Below, one piece after another: positions 58,223 to 64,000 of a stretch of DNA of 64,000 nucleotides. This DNA is from Phylloscopus collybita (taxonomy: Eukaryota > Chordata > Aves > Passeriformes > Phylloscopidae). The notes under the pieces are model-generated. The model did no database searches. It saw only the letters and a list, made by a program, of their open reading frames with translations, and had not been told where the DNA came from. The DNA is taken from contig JAJNNQ010000006.1 of NCBI GenBank assembly GCA_027886175.1, positions 2,666,001 to 2,730,000 of the forward strand. The letters run 5' to 3'. How positions within the stretch are numbered: position 1 is the stretch's first letter; every line of letters starts with the position of its first letter. The position numbers and the translations under genes are program-made.

Positions 58223-61200
58223 AAGCCTATGATTCTGTGGGAATTTATTGCTAAATCAAGGTTGGAAATGGCATTAGATGTTTCTTTGGCTTCAAAAAGT
58301 ACTGCCACTGTTGTATGTCTGAGTGTGTGTGCACATGTAAAAATGAGAATACTCTTCCTGCTGCAACTAGTGAGTGTTTTGGCTCTGTGTGCACGAGGCA
58401 CCATGACACTTGTGATGGATAAAACTTGCTCTAGGATGCATACCAAATCTTTGCTGCAGACAAAGCCTTTCCAGTGAGGGGGCTATGGCATGACCAATGA
58501 AGACTACTTCTGTTCTTCAGAGCACACAGTTCATCTTACAATATTCAGTTTGAGACAGGTGGCATAGCAGGTTCACCATGCTGCTGCTTCCCTGCAGTGT
58601 TTAGTTGAAAGCTTTGTCAAGCACTGGAGAGATACCACTTTGGAGGCAAAAAGCTAATGTGCAGTAGTTAGGATAGAAGAAGTCTCATCAGGGATATAGA
58701 GGGACCTGGCTTCCATATGTCTTCATAAAACCATTTGAAAATGGTCCTCTTGCTTCCGAGCTCCTGTTAAACCACATTCTTCACATGAATATAATGAAAA
58801 AAAAAATCATCTATCAATCTGGAGACACTGAGCAGCACAGAGAAGAAATAAAGCGTTAGGTCTTAGAAATGCACATCTTTCTTAGGCACCCCTGGGAAGC
58901 TTGGTCTGTGTATCAATGTTGAGTACAGTTGGCATATGAGGGCAGAGCACTGATTTCCCTTCCCAAACACCACACGTCTCTAGCCCATTTGGAGCACAGC
59001 ATGGTTAAACTTACGGTGACTCAAGGCTCTATGAATGAATCTAAATGAATGTACTGAAGGTTCCTCCATAGCAGCTATTTGCATCCACTGTCAGGATCCC
59101 TCATGCTAGTGACTGATGGCATGCTGGTGATGACAAACCCTTGCACAGATGAAGCTGCACAGTGTAGGTGGGCTCTGTCTGGCTGTGTCCTCTTTAATCA
59201 AATGATTTTATACAGCACAAATACTTCCAGGCTTGTGTTTTTATTTCAGCACAAGTTGGTCTGCACTGCACTGACTGCACGTGTCTTGTTGCCTGTCTCC
59301 AGCCCAGTTCAGGGCACCTTAGAAGGAATATCTGTTTGTGTTCCAACTGGCTGAGACATAGACTTCAATTTTGTGTGCTCCTTTGCATCCAGGCAATAAA
59401 TCTTGTAATAGCTTAACTTTTTATATGAATGCTGCCTCAGGCAAGGACTGTGTGGCCTAGAAAACAGGAGGTTTAATATTTTATAAAATCTCCAAATGCT
59501 GTTTTGCTGCTACCTCTCCTTGAGTGAATGGAAGCCACAGTGGTTTGATAGACCTCCAGGCTCTGAACAGCATCAGGGAACAGAAATAATCATGGACCAT
59601 CTCAGTCGACTGATATTACACAGAAATCAAACACTGGGGAAAATGGTTTGAGTGAAAACACTTGAGGAAATCACAATCCATTTTGGAAATAAGCAAAATC
59701 TAAAAAAACCCCAACCTATGCCCTGCAGGTAAGTCAATTGGGGGAAATTGGTCACTTGTCTCTAATAGTAGCAGGGCTGGGGTGTGTTTTGAGCTAGGCA
59801 AACAGTTCACATGAAGGTAGACGTGAGATCAAACAGTGAAGTCAACAGCCTGGCTCTGTTCTTCAGTAGCGTTAGAACTTTGAATTGTTGAGGGGACATT
59901 ACTGTGGCCACTTCATTTCCATCTATTAGGCACCACTTGCAGCAAGCAATTGAGGGGCAGTTGGATTTGTTATGGTGGAGTACCTTGCACCCCCCCAAAC
60001 CAGAAATAGTTCCTTGTGTGTGGGTTAGGACTGATCCATGTGACAGTGGCACTTACAGATTCATCCATGAGATTCATCAATACTTACTTAGGGCTGCTTT
60101 TAGACTTTGATGCAGTTGGGGCCCTTCTGTCTTCCTCAACTGTCTCTCCCGTCTCAGGACAGAACTTTGAAAAGCCAAGCAGAAAACAAATCACACAGAA
60201 TGAAAAGAAGCCAAGGGACTCCACAATGAAGCTTAAGATTGTAACAATTTGCATTTTTCCAGGCATAACATGCACCTTTCTCGAGGTAAAAAAGATCCTG
60301 TCTGTCGCTCTTGGTATCTTATGCAGCCTCTTCTCAACAGTACAACACAGAAAGCAGTATCCTGTTATGTAGTCCAATGATTATTCCTTGCCTATGGGCA
60401 TATTCTTGGTAGGGATTGGATCAGGAGAGCACTTACATGTGTTTCTCCCATGGAATTCCATAGATTTGAATCAAAGAGAGGGAAGAGGTAGGAGGTTGTG
60501 CCTCCCCCACCGTTTTTCTTTTTTTGTGATGGACTCTGACACGTCACATGCTGTGGTTGCATCCACTCCTCAATTTTCCCCCTCAAAATGACTGAAGCCA
60601 GCCAGGAAAGGCAATAGGATTCACTTAAATACTTGAAATGAAACACAGGATTAAATGGTTAGCAGAACTGTATTTGTACAGCCCCTCTGGAGATTGGTTT
60701 GAGTCAGGAGCTCACACTGCCATTTGCAAGCCCTGCTTAGGATCTCGCATTTTAAGCATAAGCTTAAAATGGTCAGGGAGGAATCCAGTGTTGCAGAACC
60801 TGAATGCATTTCATCATTAGCTTTTTTCTTTTTCTTTTTTTTTAGCAGTTGCTGTTCTGACCACGTTTTCAATCAGAGCCATCTGATGGTGGGAAAAATG
60901 AACAGAATCACTTGGAATTTGTCATCTCCAGGGGGTAATACCACCAGTTCAGGAAAGATATCAGATGGGACAATTTGTATCAGTTTTTCCTGAAAAGAGG
61001 TGGGGAAAGATAAATGATGGCTCTTGAACATGCTTCACTTATTCATCCATAACAACTGAATGGGCTAAAACTTGAAATGTGTTCAGCAAGGGTAAGTGGG
61101 ACAAAGATCTTCTACAAAGGTTGTGATAAATTACCTTCGGAAAGCTACTCTGCCCTTCACATGGGTGGTAGATGAGGAGTCACCAGGAAGGTGAGTTGGC

Positions 61201-62112
61201 AGTTCAGGGTGCTAGGGCTTCAGGCTGCTTTTTTTCTGTACTTCCTTCCAACCCTCTCTTCCCATTTTGTCTTTTCATACCAATGCAGCTGCTCGGCTTG
61301 GTTCAGCATTGCCTCTGCTCTCTGCATTCCTGCCTTTCATTCCTGCACAGGTCCCTCACTCCCTCTGTTTCTCCTCCCTCTTATGTCAACCTCTTGCAAC
61401 ATACACCTTGGGACACCAGTCCTACAGGACATCCTCCATGGACCTTGTTGCCTCTGTGCAGAGAGTAGTGGTGGGGGGTTGCAAACAGCACCAGAGGGAA
61501 ATCCCAGACAATTAACAATGCAGAAAATAGTCAACCTGGGCTCTGTCTAGTCTCGCTTTATTCCCTTCCCCCTCCTTCTCCCTCCCCGCTTCTTTCTTGG
61601 GGACTCTGTCCTTTTTTCTGAAGCTGTGCTTGGCATGTTGATGCAGGTCCAGTGTGTGAAAAAACAGGCTGGGTCTGGTCCTGCATTTAAGGGGGATTTC
61701 TTTAGAGCCATCTGCCATCTCGAAAATTAAAGCAGGGAAAGGTCATTGGGATAAACCGATTTGCTAAACAAAACGGTTAACAACTCATGAATAAAACTTA
61801 AAAAAAAAGAGAATATCCTGAGGGGAGGGGCAAACTTTGTAACAAGAAGGAAACACACCCCAAAAATCCCACAGTCTGCCCACGCTGATCTCCACCCACT
61901 CCTTTCCAGTTAATTTCCATCCTTTTGGGAAAGGGACTGGTCCCCTTCTTTCCTTCCTGAACCCCTCTCCCTCCTCCTCCTGAGCCCCCACGCCTTGTGT
62001 CTGCCTTGGGAGAGAAGGACTTGCAATCTGTGCTGGGGAGGTGGCTGTGAGCTCCCTGATGACTTTCCAGTGGTAAGGTCCAGGGGGCTTTGTGCCTCCC
62101 CTTAGCAACTCT

Positions 62113-62143
<31 letters not shown>

Positions 62144-64000
62144 AAAACAAGTCACTTTTGTCCCTTGCTTGCTTCAGCAATGCCTCCTCCTCCCTTTTGC
62201 TGGGTTTCTTGCAGGTCACACACAGGAGCAGTGAGCCTGCCCCTGTGCAGACAAGAGAGAACTCATAGCCCTGCCCAGGCACAAAAAGCAGCACAATCCT
62301 CTTCCTTCCCCTCCCCCACTTCAGTTGTAAGGAGTAATAAGCATTATAGGGGAAGCTGGCTGTTGGAATATGGCATGCTGGCCATGCTGGCCACAGCCAC
62401 TGCACTGCTCATCTGGGCTAAGCCTGAAAAGGCAGCAAGCTACCTGAGATGGAAAAGAGGGAATGAGGGAAGCTCACAAGCCACCCATCATCTGCTTTTG
62501 TTTCTCTGCCCAGCAATCAGTTCTCTATATTCCCTGATGAGACCTTAGCACAAAAACAAGCAGTAGATAGTTTCCATGTTTGTTTCTACTCTGCAGGGAA
62601 TGCTCTAAGCACCAGCTCTCAGGGGTCCCCTAATGGAAGAAACTCTTAAAATGGTTGCTGTCTGCAAGACCTGCTAGGGGCTATGGGGTTCTTTTTGGAG
62701 ATGGCTGAAGAGAGCCCCTAAAGATCTGGGAAAAGCTCTTGCAAGGAGCACCATGAGACTGTTCAAAGGGTCTGTCTTTGAAGGCGAGTGTCACATCTAC
62801 CCACACAGCAGTGCTCTGGATCCTTGTCCTTGCCCTGCCCTCTAAACCATCAAGGTTGTGTTACAGCCTTCACTATCTTCCCCTTAGGTCTGCAGGAATG
62901 ATGACAACTGCCCATAACCTTAAGAAAAGATGCTGAAAACATCCAGTGCCGAAGGGATGCATGCCTGCCCCTTTATGGGTGATGAGGGTGCAAAGGGGCT
63001 GTGTTTCATTTTCTCTCCTCATGTTGTTCTTCTCACCCACAAATTCCTGATGTGGAAAAATTTCACCTATGCTCTGGCAATTGGCAGGGAAACTCAGGCA
63101 TCCTTTCATCCAGTCAGCAGGGTTTTGTCCAAGTGCAGTCAGAAAAGCTGTTAAGTGTTTTGGTGTGGGATCTCTGGAGTTAGCTTCTTTCTTAGACTAG
63201 CAGGCCATGCTGGCAAGCAGCTAGATGGATTGGTTTTTCCCCCAAACCAGGTGTGGACAAAGCTGTGCGCCACCAAGGCTATGGGAAGAGGGTCTGAGAA
63301 CGCCGAGGTAAGGAAAGGAGAAGCTAAGGTGTTGGGAGATGGGATGTAATCAGGCCTGGATCCCGTCCAAATCACGGTTTCATCATGGATCACAACCACT
63401 GGCTCTGCTCCCATGGTCCACTCATGGTTTGCCAAACAGCAGTTTGAGATGGGGAATGCTGCCTTGCCCAAGCTGCTGAAGGTAAACTACATGGGTTATT
63501 ATGTAAACCCTTTCTAAAGTTACTTTTTTGTTGATATTTTGGGAAAAGTAAGAGCATGTTAACAAAATGTAGCATTTGTTTATCTGAAGTCTGATGACAT
63601 CAATTGAAAGACATCCATTCAGCCAGTTCTTTTATTGTGGCTTTTAGTGTGTGCTCTTTTCTTTTTCCTTTCTCCATTTTACTTAGGTTTAGAATGGCTG
63701 AAATGAACAATATTAGGGGAAATTGGAAGTACTTGACTGAAAAGAATTAATGAATATTGTTATAGCTATTGCTACAGCAGAGTTCAGCTTTTCTATTGGT
63801 CTTGCAAGTGAAAGCATTAAACTGCCAGAGCAGACAAGGAAGGTCCCTCTGACCATGCAGCTTGCTTTATCATCAAACTCAAGTGGGCAGAAAGGCATTT
63901 TCTGTACTTTTGTTTAACTTCCCAGTGTAAATGAAGTTGGCCTACATTGCTGATATGCACCTATATCAAACTCCTGCTTGACTTTATAAATTGTTTATAG
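58223..64000. other. Non-coding, no gene seen
   Basis: No exon of OLFM4 (the next gene beyond PCDH8 on human chromosome 13) or any other gene is recognised. The longest open frame (61785-62405, minus, 206 codons) includes an alanine run from the GCA repeat and resembles nothing I know. Confidence 0.55.
62113..62140. repeat. (GCA)9 trinucleotide repeat
   Basis: 28 bp of uninterrupted GCA units on the plus strand (CTG-type on minus). Confidence 0.97.

Noticed and set aside
61785..62405. 206-codon minus-strand open frame with an Ala run
   Set aside because: Alanines come from the GCA repeat, no family is recognised, and there is no splice or promoter context. An unannotated exon cannot be excluded without RNA data.
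36600..64000. Search for OLFM4 exons upstream of PCDH8
   Set aside because: No olfactomedin-domain frame or signal exon was found on either strand. The gene, if present, lies outside the window.

Overview
This is vertebrate nuclear DNA, almost certainly from a bird and probably a songbird. The evidence is intron-split genes with GT-AG junctions, several CR1 LINE copies, a solo LTR of the type common in songbird ERVL-like elements, CpG islands at gene starts, and the neighbouring pair CNMD and PCDH8, which also sit side by side on human 13q14.3. There is no bacterial, plasmid or CRISPR content. The species call is inference; the two gene calls rest on exon-by-exon protein similarity.

Layout. 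Positions 1-7764 hold the 5' part of CNMD (chondromodulin-1) on the minus strand: coding exons 1 to 4 are present, all joined in phase 0, and the remaining exons lie beyond position 1. Positions 7765 to about 8090 are its GC-rich 5' flank. From about 8.1 to 30.1 kb lies intergenic DNA with CR1 copies (17.6-18.4 and 21.3-21.7 kb), LTR-derived repeats (11.5-12.4, 25.1-25.9, 27.05-27.2 kb), an isolated CpG island at 21.7-22.4 kb with a strong CTCF-like site, and a 99-bp hairpin beside it. Positions about 30.08-34.34 kb hold complete PCDH8 on the minus strand: three coding exons, a 3' UTR of about 660 nt, and a GC-rich promoter with an ordered CCAAT / octamer / TATA-like set. Upstream of PCDH8 (34.3-36.6 kb) come G-rich polypurine tracts, a GC minisatellite, a perfect 43-copy pentanucleotide microsatellite and a second CpG island. 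From 36.6 kb to the end I see no coding gene: repeats, simple sequence and several AT-rich candidate regulatory segments.

Function. CNMD encodes a type II membrane precursor whose secreted C-terminal part inhibits angiogenesis and supports cartilage. PCDH8 (also known as PAPC or arcadlin) encodes a delta-type protocadherin acting in paraxial mesoderm segmentation and at synapses. They are head-to-tail neighbours, not an operon, and share no pathway that the sequence shows. The orphan CpG island with the CTCF-like site lies between them and is the best candidate for a boundary separating their regulation. No new protein-coding system is visible; the interesting material is non-coding.
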